From Atherinomorus stipes (Eukaryota > Chordata > Actinopteri > Atheriniformes > Atherinidae), in contig JALJCO010007916.1 of the NCBI GenBank assembly GCA_023101725.1, positions 22,501-86,500 of the forward strand: a DNA stretch of 64,000 bases, in the 5' to 3' direction. A program made the translations under genes and the position numbers. Below, piece by piece: positions 1-64,000 of this stretch (the stretch's first letter is position 1; each line of letters opens with the position of its first letter). The notes beneath the pieces were generated by a model. It did not search any database. It worked only from the letters and a program-made list of their open reading frames with translations, and had not been told where the DNA came from.

Positions 1-324
1 TTGTCAGCAACTAGATGGTTTGTGATGTAAATTGCCTCATAGCCGGTAAATCCACAAGATTATAAGAAGTCTGATTTATTTAAACTATATGGGTCACATC
101 TTATGTACGAATGTGTTTTTTACACAAATGGTGTCTGGGCCAGCTCCTTCAAAGACTCGGCTACTCGCTGTCATTCATTGCGTTGTGTTTTGAACTGGAG
201 GAAAACACTTCCTGACCTCTATCTGCATTTCACGCTTTGTCTGGGTCATGTGACTGAAATCCAGCGATTGACAGGTTTGGTGAAGACAGACGTCAGACAC
301 GGCAGATTTCAGATGGCTCCATAC
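1..324. other. mtr intron, nothing else recognised
   Basis: Intronic sequence 3' of the last exon seen. I looked on the minus strand for the next activation-domain exon (human motifs after TVGG, such as GFWPA) and did not find it. No repeat family was recognised. Confidence 0.6.
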
Positions 325-63896
<63,572 letters not shown>

Positions 63897-64000
63897 CTGG
63901 TAACACACAAACGTTACAGCTCATGTTACACTCAGGAGAAAGCTCCAGTAACAATAACTGGCAGTACTGGGAATAATTTCACCTACCAGACTGTTTGGTG

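Noticed and set aside
1..324. Next activation-domain exon of mtr
   Set aside because: No frame on the minus strand matches the expected segment after TVGG; the exon must lie left of the window.

Overview
The window is a piece of a ray-finned fish genome, probably a teleost and perhaps a spiny-rayed one. It is eukaryotic because conserved coding blocks are split by GT..AG introns. It looks like teleost DNA because the introns are packed with Tc1-like and hAT elements, TTAA-flanked miniature elements, an L1-like LINE, tRNA-derived SINEs, long TA, CA and AAT microsatellites and several minisatellites. I inferred the lineage from these repeats and from protein similarity recalled from memory; no database was searched.

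One host gene was recognised. It runs on the minus strand from position 63896 to 325 and continues beyond both ends of the window. It is mtr, cobalamin-dependent methionine synthase (5-methyltetrahydrofolate-homocysteine methyltransferase). I resolved 24 consecutive coding exons, all with AG acceptors, GT donors and compatible phases, giving about 866 codons. These correspond to roughly residues 140-1006 of the 1265-residue human enzyme. They cover most of the homocysteine domain with its three zinc cysteines, the whole pterin-binding domain, the cap, the whole B12 domain with its DxHxxG motif, and the start of the activation domain. The first exons and the C-terminal exons lie outside the window. 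One exon (7945-8066) carries an extra C in a run of five. This shifts the frame and creates a stop four codons later, so it is either an assembly error or a real null allele.

Layout from left to right: 1-8100 holds the last five exons seen and three TTAA-type miniature elements. 8500-16800 holds three exons, a broken Tc1 element, a 1.4-kb 28-bp minisatellite, a second Tc1 element split by a hAT element, and further hAT elements. 16731-33156 is a 16.4-kb intron built almost wholly of transposons. It contains two Tc1-like elements in TA microsatellites, a minus-strand LTR retroelement remnant with a gag-like relic, and a Tc1 element interrupted by both a TTAA element and a 2.65-kb hAT element. 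33157-41867 has six exons with several non-autonomous elements between them. 41868-52501 is a 10.6-kb intron with hAT and SINE copies, GC-rich repeats, 72-bp direct repeats and a second interrupted copy of the same Tc1 family. 52502-63896 has the ten 5'-most exons seen, with minisatellites, an L1-like relic and a long CA repeat directly beside a 3' splice site.

I see no convincing new multi-gene system. The notable content is the mtr frameshift lesion, the nested transposon layers that can be read from target-site duplications, several families with clean 8-bp or TTAA duplications, and a strongly C-depleted stretch beside the LTR-element remnant.
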